From Methylotenera oryzisoli_B (GTDB lineage Bacteria; Pseudomonadota; Gammaproteobacteria; Burkholderiales; Methylophilaceae), in contig OZ277031.1 of NCBI GenBank assembly GCA_965613685.1, positions 992,001-1,056,000 of the forward strand: DNA of 64,000 nucleotides. The letters are read 5' to 3'. The notes below the pieces were generated by a model. That model had not been told where the DNA came from and ran no database searches. It saw nothing but the letters and a program-made list of their open reading frames with translations. Below are positions 9,436-18,082 of this stretch, in pieces. Numbering within the stretch: the first letter of the stretch is position 1; each line of letters starts with the position of its first letter. Both the position numbers and the translations under genes were made by a program.

Positions 9436-9441
9436 TATAAT
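9436..9441 (+). promoter_or_regulatory. Consensus -10 hexamer directly before rsuA
   Basis: TATAAT lies six bases before the rsuA start codon. Counting about seven bases from a -10 element puts the transcription start at or next to the A of ATG, which would give a leaderless mRNA. No good -35 hexamer is seen at the normal spacing (CTGGGA at 9413-9418). Confidence 0.4.
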
Positions 9442-9447
9442 GGGAGC

Positions 9448-10170
9448 ATGGGTAAAAAATTAGCATTAGAACGCATTATTCACAATCAAGGCTTTGGTGC
9501 CCGAAAATTATGCCGGCTCATGATATGGAATCAGGAAGTCACGGTAAATGGCCAAGTTTGCGATGACCCCGATGCGGAATTTGATTTAGAACAATTGCAT
9601 TACACGGTTAAAGATGAGGCTTGGGATTACCGCGAGCAATCCTATTTAATGATGCACAAACCCAGCCATTACGAATGCTCGCACAAGACCCAACACCACC
9701 CCACTATATACAGCTTGCTACCGCAACCCTTGGTGGTGCGCGATGTGCAATGCATAGGTCGGCTGGATGAAGACACCACCGGCTTAATCCTCATATCCGA
9801 TGACGGGCAATTCATACACCGCATGAGCTCACCCAAACACAAGGTGCCAAAAATCTACGAAGTCACTTGCAAGCACCCAGTAAGCGATGCGCAAATTTCG
9901 CATCTTTGCCAAGGCGTGCAATTGATAGATGAAGACGCACCGATAGCCGCATTAAGCTGTACGCGCATTAATGCGCACGTGCTGCACATGACCTTGGCCG
10001 AAGGCAAATACCATCAAGTAAAACGCATGGTAGCGGCCATCAGCAACCGTGTTGACGCCCTGAAACGCATCCAAATTGGCGAGCTGGTATTGCCCGCGGA
10101 TTTAGCCCCAGGCCAATGGCGCTGGTTAAGCGAGACCGACATGAAAAAACTAGGCGCCCTACCCGCATGA
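9448..10170 (+). CDS. rsuA: RsuA-family rRNA pseudouridine synthase
   Basis: A 240-residue pseudouridine synthase of the RsuA/RluB/E/F family, with an N-terminal S4-like RNA-binding part (1-50) and a catalytic domain carrying GRLDEDTTGLIL, in which Asp107 is the expected catalytic residue. The KVPKIYEV and EGKYHQVKRM motifs are also present. Its length and the small-subunit type of S4 domain fit RsuA (16S U516), but RluE or RluB activity cannot be excluded. The start ATG has only a GGGAG placed too close to work as a normal Shine-Dalgarno. The stop overlaps the start of the lipocalin gene (ATGA), so the two are coupled. Confidence 0.85.
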   Translation: MGKKLALERIIHNQGFGARKLCRLMIWNQEVTVNGQVCDDPDAEFDLEQLHYTVKDEAWDYREQSYLMMHKPSHYECSHKTQHHPTIYSLLPQPLVVRDVQCIGRLDEDTTGLILISDDGQFIHRMSSPKHKVPKIYEVTCKHPVSDAQISHLCQGVQLIDEDAPIAALSCTRINAHVLHMTLAEGKYHQVKRMVAAISNRVDALKRIQIGELVLPADLAPGQWRWLSETDMKKLGALPA

Positions 10171-10754
10171 CAGACAAAAAATTCGGCCTAAAGTGGCTGC
10201 TTTGGCTAAGCGCCTTAATGCTGAGCGCCTGCATGGGCGTGCCGGACAAAGTAAAAGTGGTGGACAGCGTGGATGCCAGACAATACTTGGGCACCTGGTA
10301 TGAAATTGCCCGACTGGACCATTCATTCGAACGGGATTTAAATTATGTCACGGCCAACTACAGCCTGCGTGATGATGGCGGCATTAAAGTAACCAACCGC
10401 GGCTTTAATAGCAAGACAAAAACTTGGCAAGAAGCCGTAGGCAAAGCCTATTTTGTTGACCGCATCAATGCCGACAAAACCAACACCGGCAAACTCAAGG
10501 TGTCTTTCTTTGGGCCATTCTATGGCGCTTACAACATCATGGTTTTGGATAAACCGTATTACAACTACGTCATGGTGTGCGGGCCGGATAAATCCTATTT
10601 ATGGATATTGTCGCGCACCCCGCAACTCACCTACCCGATTAAGCAACACTTAATCGCTCAAGCCCAAGAAATGGGCTTCGCCACCGAACAATTAATTCAC
10701 GTAAAACAGTCCAGCGAAATCATCCAATACAAAGCCGGTCCACACGTCAAATAG
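10167..10754 (+). CDS. blc: Outer-membrane lipocalin lipoprotein (Blc-like)
   Basis: A 195-residue bacterial lipocalin. It has a lipoprotein signal peptide with the lipobox LSAC and acylated Cys22, then the lipocalin GxWYE motif (GTWYEIARLDHSFER, from residue 42) and the later GPFYGAYNIMVLD and YVMVCGPDKSYLWILSR strands. Family members bind lipids or hydrophobic ligands and are often envelope-stress proteins in the outer membrane. I chose the ATG at 10167, which overlaps the rsuA stop and puts the signal peptide at the N-terminus; the longer in-frame start would bury it. It converges on the TraB-like gene, with four bases between the stops. Confidence 0.92.
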   Translation: MTDKKFGLKWLLWLSALMLSACMGVPDKVKVVDSVDARQYLGTWYEIARLDHSFERDLNYVTANYSLRDDGGIKVTNRGFNSKTKTWQEAVGKAYFVDRINADKTNTGKLKVSFFGPFYGAYNIMVLDKPYYNYVMVCGPDKSYLWILSRTPQLTYPIKQHLIAQAQEMGFATEQLIHVKQSSEIIQYKAGPHVK

Positions 10755-10758
10755 GGCT

Positions 10759-11622
10759 TTATTTCAGCGGAGTTAATTGGTAGCCGGCTGCGCGCAGGCG
10801 AGCAAGCAACCCGCCTTGACCGGCCAAATGCGAAGCCCCGACAGCGACAAATACTTTTTGTTGTTTAGCCTCATCCATGATGCGTTGTGCCATGACTACG
10901 TTTCTATCGCCCACCAACTTAGTGCGCATCTTGTCCCACAGCGCTTTAGGCAGCATGTTGCCGGTTATTTTATCGTCCAAGGCGGCGACGGCCTCGCTGT
11001 CCCCTACTAAATACGCTTGCACCAAAGAAGCAAAGCCTTGCTCTTTTTCGGCTGCACTGCGTTTCAACACCGCGCGCACCATGACCAGTTGCTCGTCCAA
11101 GCTAAAACTATCCATGATGCCAAAATGCTCTTGCGTGTCTTCTATGCCTATGATTTGTTTGCCAACGTCTTCCGCTTGCGTCATCAGTAAATTGTCTTGG
11201 GCAAACGGCGTCAATGGTCTGGGCGAATCAAACACCACGGCCAATAACCAAGGCTTCATGTGCAAAGCCGCATCGCGGTGCATGACGTGAAATTCAGCCA
11301 GCGCATACACTTGCTCTAACTCTGGCTCAGTGAGCATGCTGCGTAAATCGCCCTCGGCCATCATAAACACGCCAGGATTATTGGGTGACAAGGTTTCCAT
11401 CATAAACGCATCGGATGCTTTGATCGCTTGCGTCACCGACGGCGAAAAATTTGTCACGCGATTGTCATCGGTGTGTATGGTGCCAAATAGGTATAGGTCT
11501 TTGGATAGCTTGGATTCGGCTTTCCAAAACAAACCGGTTTCGGCACTAGCGGTGTTGAAAGCTGCCAATAAGCAAAGGCTAAACAGCAGAGCGCTGAGTG
11601 TTTTAATAAGATTAGTTGGCAT
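10759..11622 (-). CDS. TraB/GumN family protein, secreted
   Basis: A 287-residue protein with a Sec signal peptide (about 1-27, ending ASAE), belonging to the TraB/GumN (TIKI-like) family. The hallmark motifs are near the ends: YLFGTIHTDD around 44-53 and VAVGASHLAGQGGLL near 258-272; these histidines and glutamates form the presumed metal site in TIKI-like proteases. It probably acts in the periplasm. Its substrate is unknown, and bacterial members are poorly characterised. It stands alone on the minus strand; the next gene on the same strand, ygiQ, starts far upstream with a 52-base gap between them. Confidence 0.85.
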   Translation of the reverse strand: MPTNLIKTLSALLFSLCLLAAFNTASAETGLFWKAESKLSKDLYLFGTIHTDDNRVTNFSPSVTQAIKASDAFMMETLSPNNPGVFMMAEGDLRSMLTEPELEQVYALAEFHVMHRDAALHMKPWLLAVVFDSPRPLTPFAQDNLLMTQAEDVGKQIIGIEDTQEHFGIMDSFSLDEQLVMVRAVLKRSAAEKEQGFASLVQAYLVGDSEAVAALDDKITGNMLPKALWDKMRTKLVGDRNVVMAQRIMDEAKQQKVFVAVGASHLAGQGGLLARLRAAGYQLTPLK

Positions 11623-11674
11623 GTAAGACCCTTAAGCTAAGTGAGCGTAGAAGCAAATAAATGCCAAATTTACA

Positions 11675-13831
11675 CTAGGAATATTTGCGCTTGATCTCGG
11701 ACACGCGCCTGGGGCGAATAGTTCGCTCCAATGGCTGACCACGAACCGTGGTGGTGGGCTTACCAGATAGCGGCTGCCAGGCTGGGATTAAATGCTGCTT
11801 ACTGTTGCCGATCAAATCGGCTCTACCCATTTTCTGCAAAGCCTCGCGCAACATAGGCCAATTATTCGGATCGTGATAGCGAATAAAAGCCTTGTGCAAT
11901 TTACGCACGTTGCCGGCTTTGGGAATGGCAACCTGCTCAGAGTCGGCCGTCACCTTGCGCAAGGGATTTTTACCCGAGTGATACATGGCGGTGGCCATGG
12001 CCATAGGCGTTGGGGTAAAGGTTTGCACTTGGTCTAATTTGAAGTCGTATTTCTTTAACCACAGGGCCAAATTCAACATGTCTTGGTCAGTGGTGCCAGG
12101 GTGGGCGGCAATAAAATAAGGGATTAAATACTGCTTTTTACCCGCTTCCAGACTGAACTTCTCAAACATGGCTTTGAATTCGTCGTAGGCCTCCATGCCA
12201 GGCTTCATCATCTTGCTTAATACGTTTTCTTCCGAATGCTCAGGGGCAATTTTCAAGTAGCCGCCCACATGGTGCTGCACCAACTCTTTAACGTACTCAG
12301 GCGACTTAACCGCCAAGTCATAACGCACGCCACTGCCTATCAGTATCTTCTTCACGCCTTTAATGGCACGGGCTTTACGGTAAAGTTGAATTAACGCACT
12401 GTGGTCGGTATTTAAGTTTTCACATATACCGGGGTAGACGCAGCTTAGTTTACGGCATGCGTTTTCGATGGCTTCGCTCTTGCAAGCGATACGGTACATA
12501 TTGGCAGTCGGCCCACCCAGATCGGATATGACCCCAGTGAAACCTGGCACCTTGTCACGTATCTCTTCCACTTCTCTTAAGATGCTTGCTTCACTGCGGC
12601 TTTGGATAATCCGTCCTTCGTGTTCGGTGATGCTGCAAAAGGTGCAGCCGCCAAAACAACCGCGCATGATGTTGACGCTAAAACGTATCATTTCCCAGGC
12701 TGGAATTTTGGCATCGCCATAAGCCGGATGAGGCTTGCGCGCGTAAGGCATGTCGTAGACGTAATCCATCTCTTTGGTGGTCAATGGAATGGGCGGCGGG
12801 TTTAACCACACTTCTCGGTCACCGTGCTTTTGTACCAAAGCCCTTGCGTTACCAGGGTTGGCTTCCAAATGCAGTACGCGAGACGCATGCGCGTACAGCA
12901 CTGGGTCTTGCGCCACCGCCTCGAAGGCAGGCAAACGCACCACTTGCTTGGCTCGGTCGGCCTTGGGTTTACGCACCAGGGCAATGGCTTGCGTGCCTTC
13001 AGGCAAGGTGGCTTGCTCGGATTTAACCTCAGTTGCACAACTGGCGTCGGCTTTACCCATTTTCATTTCGTAAGGGTCAACCGGCTTATCAATCACACCA
13101 GGGCGGTCTAGTTGGGTACTGGCGATCTCACTCCAGCCTTCTGGTATTTTTTTACGCAAAAATGCCGTGCCGCGTATGTCTTGAATATCGGCGACTTTTT
13201 CGCCTTTGGCCATACGGTGACTTAACTCTATTAAAGCCCGCTCTGCATTACCGTACAGCAAAATATCGGCCTTGGAATCGAGCAAAATACTGCGGCGTAC
13301 TTTATCACTCCAATAATCGTAGTGGGCAATGCGGCGCAAGCTGGCCTCTATGCTACCTATGACCAATGGCACATCGGCATAGGCTTCACGGCAACGCTGA
13401 CTGTAAACCAACACCGCACGATCGGGCCGTTTATTTGGCGCCGCATCCGGCGTGTAGGCATCGTCACTGCGTATTTTTCTATCGGCGGTATAGCGGTTAA
13501 CCATGCTGTCCATATTGCCGGCAGTGACACCGAAATACAGATTCGGCTTACCCAAGACTTTGAAGGCGTCGGCGTTTTGCCAGTCGGGCTGAGCAATGAT
13601 ACCTACCCGAAACCCTTGGGCTTCCAATAGACGGCCGACTAAAGCCGAGCCAAAGCTGGGGTGATCTATGTAGCAATCGCCACTGACCAAAATGATGTCG
13701 CAACTGTCCCAACCAAGCGCATCCATTTCCGCACGCGACATAGGCAGCATAGGTGCCGAACCAAAGCGTTTTGCCCAATAAGGGCGGTAGCTTTGTATGG
13801 GTTTAGCAAGTAGGTTGGTGTAGTGTTCCAA
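11675..13831 (-). CDS. ygiQ: YgiQ family radical SAM protein
   Basis: A 718-residue member of the YgiQ (UPF0313) radical SAM family. The SAM-cluster motif CFGGCTFC (CxxxCxxC) lies near residue 392 in the context RGCFGGCTFCSITEHEGRII. The N-terminal region resembles a B12-binding-like fold (DIILVSGDCYIDHPSFG near 24-40). The C-terminus has the basic tail typical of the family. The reaction catalysed is unknown. Length is normal. It is probably monocistronic, with about 100 bases upstream before the DUF3147 gene. Confidence 0.92.
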   Translation of the reverse strand: MEHYTNLLAKPIQSYRPYWAKRFGSAPMLPMSRAEMDALGWDSCDIILVSGDCYIDHPSFGSALVGRLLEAQGFRVGIIAQPDWQNADAFKVLGKPNLYFGVTAGNMDSMVNRYTADRKIRSDDAYTPDAAPNKRPDRAVLVYSQRCREAYADVPLVIGSIEASLRRIAHYDYWSDKVRRSILLDSKADILLYGNAERALIELSHRMAKGEKVADIQDIRGTAFLRKKIPEGWSEIASTQLDRPGVIDKPVDPYEMKMGKADASCATEVKSEQATLPEGTQAIALVRKPKADRAKQVVRLPAFEAVAQDPVLYAHASRVLHLEANPGNARALVQKHGDREVWLNPPPIPLTTKEMDYVYDMPYARKPHPAYGDAKIPAWEMIRFSVNIMRGCFGGCTFCSITEHEGRIIQSRSEASILREVEEIRDKVPGFTGVISDLGGPTANMYRIACKSEAIENACRKLSCVYPGICENLNTDHSALIQLYRKARAIKGVKKILIGSGVRYDLAVKSPEYVKELVQHHVGGYLKIAPEHSEENVLSKMMKPGMEAYDEFKAMFEKFSLEAGKKQYLIPYFIAAHPGTTDQDMLNLALWLKKYDFKLDQVQTFTPTPMAMATAMYHSGKNPLRKVTADSEQVAIPKAGNVRKLHKAFIRYHDPNNWPMLREALQKMGRADLIGNSKQHLIPAWQPLSGKPTTTVRGQPLERTIRPRRVSEIKRKYS

Positions 13832-13927
13832 GGTATATGTGTCAAACTATAAAGTACGCGCATTTTACGCGCTAATGGCCTGATTAAGATGATTTTTTTA
13901 TAAAAATTTTGCAGTAATTAACCCTGC

Positions 13928-14278
13928 TTATAACAAGTCTACCCCGAATGGCTTCAAGGCCAAGGCGAACAAGAAAAAAACCATGGCGGTGATTAGTAGC
14001 GAAGCCAGCAAGCTCAGCACAAACCCCCATTTACTGAGCAGATAGGGAAAAATCAAGAACATTGGCAGGGTCGGCAACACATACCAAAACGTGTAGTAAG
14101 CGTGATTAGCAATTTTACTGCTTGGCTGACCTTCCATGTATAGCCAAATGAGGGCAAGCACCGTCATCAAAGGCAGGGCTGCTATCACGCCGCCTAATTT
14201 ATCACTGCGTTTAGCCAACTCCGATACCAGCACAACTAGGCCAGCGGTAATTAAGTATTTGATAATCAGATAGTGCAT
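13928..14278 (-). CDS. DUF3147 family small membrane protein
   Basis: A 116-residue integral membrane protein with four predicted helices (about 5-20, 28-46, 62-82, 88-110) and little outside them. It matches the DUF3147 family (KYLITAGLVVLVSELAKRSD at the N-terminus). The function is unknown. It stands between ygiQ on the same strand and the divergent aat gene. Confidence 0.75.
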   Translation of the reverse strand: MHYLIIKYLITAGLVVLVSELAKRSDKLGGVIAALPLMTVLALIWLYMEGQPSSKIANHAYYTFWYVLPTLPMFLIFPYLLSKWGFVLSLLASLLITAMVFFLFALALKPFGVDLL

Positions 14279-14362
14279 GTTTTACCTTTCGCTTAGGGCT
14301 TGAATTGTTTAAGATTGGTTCCGTGCTTAATTCTTCATTCTACCCTTAAGTTAAGGCTGGCC

Positions 14363-15061
14363 ATGGCAAACGCGTATTATCAATTGCCCAGCGGTCGGGT
14401 CGCCTGTGTAGACGGCGAAACAGACTTTCCGCCCAACCATCTTGCGCTTAATGAGCCTAACGGTTTATTGGCCATAGGCGGCGATCTCACTCTAGGGCGA
14501 CTATTAAACGCCTATCGCGCCGGTATCTTTCCATGGTTCAACGCGGGCGAACCGATACTATGGTGGAGCCCTAACCCACGCATGGTGTTGTTTCCCGATG
14601 AATTAAAGCTAGCCAATTCGCTTAAAAAAACCTTAAAAAAAGAGCGGTTTGAGGTGCGCTTTAACACCTCCTTTCGCGCAGTCATCAGCGCCTGCAGTGA
14701 GGTTAAACGCAGCGAACAAAACGGCACTTGGATCAGCGCCGACATGATAGACGCTTACTGTGCGTTGTTTGATGCCGGTCACGTCGTATGCGCGGAGTGC
14801 TGGCAAAACAAGCAGTTGGTCGGCGGGTGTTACGGGGTTAAAATTGGCCTAGCCTTTTACGGTGAAAGCATGTTTCATCGTGTCAGCGATGCGTCCAAGG
14901 TGGCGTTTGTGCACTTGGTGCAACATTTGAAAAATGATGGGGTTGGGATGATAGACTGCCAAATGAACACGCCCTTGTTAAGCAGCTTTGGCGCCCGGGA
15001 AATAAGCCGTGACGAATTCAACGTGAAACTCGCCCAAATCACAACTAGCCTTATTGAGTAA
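14363..15061 (+). CDS. aat: Leucyl/phenylalanyl-tRNA--protein transferase
   Basis: A 232-residue Aat of the N-degron pathway, which adds Leu or Phe from aminoacyl-tRNA to proteins with N-terminal Lys or Arg. Family motifs include GLLAIGGDLTLGRLLNAYR, GIFPWFN, WWSPNPRMVL and GESMFHRVSDASKVA. I start at the ATG at 14363, giving the usual N-terminus; the frame is open upstream to 14300 but that part does not resemble the family. Seven bases separate it from bpt, the second transferase of the same pathway, so the two form an operon. Confidence 0.95.
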   Translation: MANAYYQLPSGRVACVDGETDFPPNHLALNEPNGLLAIGGDLTLGRLLNAYRAGIFPWFNAGEPILWWSPNPRMVLFPDELKLANSLKKTLKKERFEVRFNTSFRAVISACSEVKRSEQNGTWISADMIDAYCALFDAGHVVCAECWQNKQLVGGCYGVKIGLAFYGESMFHRVSDASKVAFVHLVQHLKNDGVGMIDCQMNTPLLSSFGAREISRDEFNVKLAQITTSLIE

Positions 15062-15067
15062 GTCACC

Positions 15068-15820
15068 ATGAACTTAGACAGTCCAGCCACAGCACAAACG
15101 CTGCATTTCTACCTAAGCAGTAGCTACCCTTGTGGCTACTTGGCTAATAAACAAGCAATCAGTCTAATTGCCGCACCGCCGCATTTAATTGACGCCCAGA
15201 TATACAGCAACTTAGTACACCAAGGCTTTAGGCGGAGCGGTCTATTTGTCTATAAACCGCATTGCGAAAACTGCCAAGCATGCGTCCCGGTGCGCCTGCC
15301 CATAAAAGACTTCATGGCCAGTCGCAGTCAAAAACGCGCTTATAAACAGCATCAAACACTAAGTGCGAAGGTGCTGGATGCCGATTTTCACTTAGAGCAT
15401 TTCGACTTGTATGCTAAATACCAACAAGCAAGGCATGCTAAACAAACCTCGGATCAGGAGAATGATAGCGACACCGATGACGCTGAACAATACCGGCTTT
15501 TTTTGTGCAGAAGCACGGTCAATACCGTGATGGTCGAATTCAGAGCTGGCCATGAATTGAAGATGGTCAGCGTCATTGATCTGCTCAGTGACGGCCTGTC
15601 TGCGGTTTATACTTTTTATAACCCAAGTGATAAAAAAGCCAGTTTAGGCACCTACAACATACTGTGGCAAATTGCCTGGGCGGAATCTTTGCATCTCCCT
15701 TACCTCTATTTAGGTTATTGGATTAAAAACAGCCAAAAAATGGCTTACAAACAAAACTTTCAGCCTTTGGAAAAGCGCATTAACGGCGAATGGCGCGAGG
15801 ATAGCCCTGTAAAAAAATAG
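15068..15820 (+). CDS. bpt: Aspartate/glutamate leucyltransferase
   Basis: A 250-residue Bpt/Ate-type transferase, which moves leucine onto proteins with N-terminal Asp or Glu. It shows the cysteine-rich N-terminal part (PCGYLANKQ, then CENCQACVPVRLP near 60-72), as in eukaryotic ATE1. A C-terminal GNAT-like part carries LGTYNILWQIAWA and LYLGYWIKNSQKMAYK. It is co-transcribed with aat. The length is normal for the bacterial enzyme. Confidence 0.95.
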   Translation: MNLDSPATAQTLHFYLSSSYPCGYLANKQAISLIAAPPHLIDAQIYSNLVHQGFRRSGLFVYKPHCENCQACVPVRLPIKDFMASRSQKRAYKQHQTLSAKVLDADFHLEHFDLYAKYQQARHAKQTSDQENDSDTDDAEQYRLFLCRSTVNTVMVEFRAGHELKMVSVIDLLSDGLSAVYTFYNPSDKKASLGTYNILWQIAWAESLHLPYLYLGYWIKNSQKMAYKQNFQPLEKRINGEWREDSPVKK

Positions 15821-15833
15821 CCGCAGCCAACTC

Positions 15834-15863
15834 TGCCTAATTGTAAGAATGTTACAATCGGCA
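15834..15863. promoter_or_regulatory. Perfect dyad upstream of tyrA (operator or RNA hairpin)
   Basis: ATTGTAA and TTACAAT form perfect 7-base arms around GAATG at 15840-15858; TGCC and GGCA extend the symmetry at the outside. It lies 27 bases before the tyrA TTG start and only 20 bases after the bpt stop. There is no T-run, so it is not a typical terminator. It resembles a TyrR box only loosely. Confidence 0.5.
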
Positions 15864-15889
15864 TAACTAAAAACATTGAGCACTATTCT

Positions 15890-16774
15890 TTGAAAAAAAT
15901 TGTCATTTTTGGCGTGGGCTTGATAGGCGGCTCGGTCGCCTTAGCCTTAAAAAAAGCCCAAACTAAGCCTGGCTCAATGCAGATCATAGGGCTAGGCCGC
16001 AATCCTGCCAGTCTGGCCAGCGCATTGCAATTAGGCGTTATCGATGCAGGTTTAGACAGCGCGCAAGCCGATTTGCAAACTACCCTTGCCGACGCCGACG
16101 TCATCTTGATTGCCGCGCCGGTCGCACAAACAAGTGGTATATTAGCCCGCATCAAGCCGCACCTTAATCCGCATACCGTGATTACCGATGCCGGCAGCAC
16201 TAAAAGCGACGTCTTAGCCTGCGCCCAAACCATTTTAGTCGAGCAATTTAATCAGTTTGTCGGTGGCCACCCTATCGCTGGTGCGGAAAAAAGTGGCGTG
16301 ACCGCCGCCAGAGCCGATTTGTTTGTGGGTAAAAATGTGGTGTTAACGCCTAGCGCGAACACGCAAGCTGACGCTTTAGCGCGAGTCACCGAGTTTTGGC
16401 AAGCTTGCGGCGCCAAAGTAAGCAGCATGTCAGCCCAAGCCCATGACGAAATTTTTGCCAGCGTCAGCCACTTGCCTCACCTACTGGCTTTTGCCTTGGT
16501 TGATGAGCTAGCCGCCAGACCAAACGCAGCCGAATTATTTGGCTTTGCTGCCAGTGGCTTTAGGGATTTCACGCGCATAGCCGGCAGCCACCCTGAAATG
16601 TGGCGCGACATCAGCCTCGCCAACAAAGACGCTTTACTCAAGGAATTGGCCGCCTACCAAGACGAACTAGCAAGATTAAAAACTTTGCTGCAAAATCAAG
16701 ACGGCGCTGGGCTTGAAGCCTTATTTAGCCGAGCCAGTTTGGCCAGAAACGCCTGGCCAGACGGCAAACTCTAG
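15890..16774 (+). CDS. tyrA: Prephenate dehydrogenase
   Basis: A 294-residue prephenate (or arogenate) dehydrogenase for tyrosine synthesis. The NAD(P)-binding motif FGVGLIGGSVALAL is at residues 6-19, VITDAGSTKSDV near 101-112 and GGHPIAGAEKSG near 124-135. There is no fused chorismate mutase and no ACT domain. The start codon is TTG at 15890, placed correctly ahead of the Rossmann motif; no better start exists. It begins a probable operon tyrA-aroA-cmk-(rpsA), 27 bases ahead of aroA. Confidence 0.93.
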   Translation: MKKIVIFGVGLIGGSVALALKKAQTKPGSMQIIGLGRNPASLASALQLGVIDAGLDSAQADLQTTLADADVILIAAPVAQTSGILARIKPHLNPHTVITDAGSTKSDVLACAQTILVEQFNQFVGGHPIAGAEKSGVTAARADLFVGKNVVLTPSANTQADALARVTEFWQACGAKVSSMSAQAHDEIFASVSHLPHLLAFALVDELAARPNAAELFGFAASGFRDFTRIAGSHPEMWRDISLANKDALLKELAAYQDELARLKTLLQNQDGAGLEALFSRASLARNAWPDGKL

Positions 16775-16801
16775 TCGTCAGCTTTACATTAAAGAATAGT
16801 C

Positions 16802-18082
16802 ATGGAACAACTTAACCTCTCCCCTGCCAGTCATGCCGATGGTCGCATCACCTTACCTGGCTCTAAAAGCATATCCAATCGCACCTTGTTGCTCGCTGCC
16901 TTAGCCAGCGGCAATACCGAGATTAGCGATGTTTTGGCATCCGATGACACGGCGCGCATGCTGGAATCGCTCACTAAGCTTGGGGTTAAATTAGACCAGA
17001 TTGGTGAGCATGCCTGGCGCGTGCACGGCTGCACTGGCAACTTTCACAATAAGCAGGCGGATTTGTTTTTAGGCAATGCCGGCACGGCTTTTAGGCCGCT
17101 AACGGCTGCGCTGGCCTTTTCTAATGGCGACTACCAATTGTCAGGTGTCGCACGCATGCACGAGCGACCCATAGGCGATTTGGTTTACGCCTTGCAGCAA
17201 GCCGGTGCCAACATTAGCTACCTAGGGCAGCCTGGCTTCCCTCCATTAAAAATAGCCCCCGCCCAAGCGGATTTAAGTTTGCCAATTAAGATACGCGGTG
17301 ACGTGTCCAGTCAATTCTTAACGGCCTTGCTCATGGCCTTGCCTTTGAGCAAACAGCAAGCCAGCATAGAAGTGGTGGGCGAGCTAATATCCAAGCCTTA
17401 CATCGAAATCACCCTGAATTTAATGGCTAAATTTGGCGTGCAGGTTGAGCGGGATGGTTGGCAACGCTTCACTATTCCGGCAAACAGCGTTTACACCAGC
17501 CCAGGTCATATATGCGTTGAAGGCGACGCCTCCAGTGCCTCCTATTTTCTTGCGGCAGGTGTCATAGCCGGCTCAGTGACGGTCGATGGCATAGGGCAAC
17601 ACAGCATACAAGGGGACGTGCGGTTTGCCGAGGCGCTTAGCTTAATGGGCGGCGAAATCAGCTACGGTGAAAATCACATTAGCGCTAAAAAAGCCAACAA
17701 AATCAAAGCCATTGATTTGGATTGCAACCACATACCGGATGCCGCCATGACCTTAGCCATCTTGGCCTTGTTTGCCGACGGCACCAGCACCTTAAGAAAC
17801 ATCGCCAGTTGGCGAGTCAAGGAAACCGACAGGCTGACGGCCATGGCTACCGAGCTGCGTAAATTAGGCGCCTCGGTTGTAGAAGGCAGCGACTACCTGC
17901 AAATCACCCCGCCGACCGCTATTAAGCCCAATGCGGTCATAGACACGTACGATGACCACCGCATGGCGATGTGCTTTTCATTGGTGTCTTTGGCTGGCGT
18001 GCCGATCACCATCAACGACCCGGCCTGCGTCAACAAAACCTTCCCAGACTATTTTGCTTGTTTTGCCAAGATAGCTCGATGA
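16802..18082 (+). CDS. aroA: 3-phosphoshikimate 1-carboxyvinyltransferase (EPSP synthase)
   Basis: A 426-residue EPSP synthase of the shikimate pathway, joining PEP to shikimate-3-phosphate. Signatures are LPGSKSISNRTLLLAAL at 18-34, LGNAGTAFRPLTAAL near 90-104 and the late YDDHRMAMCFSL motif. The residue after GNAGTA is F, as in ordinary class I enzymes. The stop overlaps the cmk start (ATGA). Typical length. Confidence 0.97.
   Translation: MEQLNLSPASHADGRITLPGSKSISNRTLLLAALASGNTEISDVLASDDTARMLESLTKLGVKLDQIGEHAWRVHGCTGNFHNKQADLFLGNAGTAFRPLTAALAFSNGDYQLSGVARMHERPIGDLVYALQQAGANISYLGQPGFPPLKIAPAQADLSLPIKIRGDVSSQFLTALLMALPLSKQQASIEVVGELISKPYIEITLNLMAKFGVQVERDGWQRFTIPANSVYTSPGHICVEGDASSASYFLAAGVIAGSVTVDGIGQHSIQGDVRFAEALSLMGGEISYGENHISAKKANKIKAIDLDCNHIPDAAMTLAILALFADGTSTLRNIASWRVKETDRLTAMATELRKLGASVVEGSDYLQITPPTAIKPNAVIDTYDDHRMAMCFSLVSLAGVPITINDPACVNKTFPDYFACFAKIAR

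Noticed and set aside
13855..13875. Repeated ACGCGC motif upstream of ygiQ as a regulatory palindrome.
   Set aside because: It is a short self-complementary GCGC direct repeat, expected by chance, without clear arms.
15840..15858. The dyad before tyrA as a TyrR box.
   Set aside because: The TyrR consensus is TGTAAA-N6-TTTACA; here the arms and spacing differ, and TyrR is mainly a gammaproteobacterial regulator.
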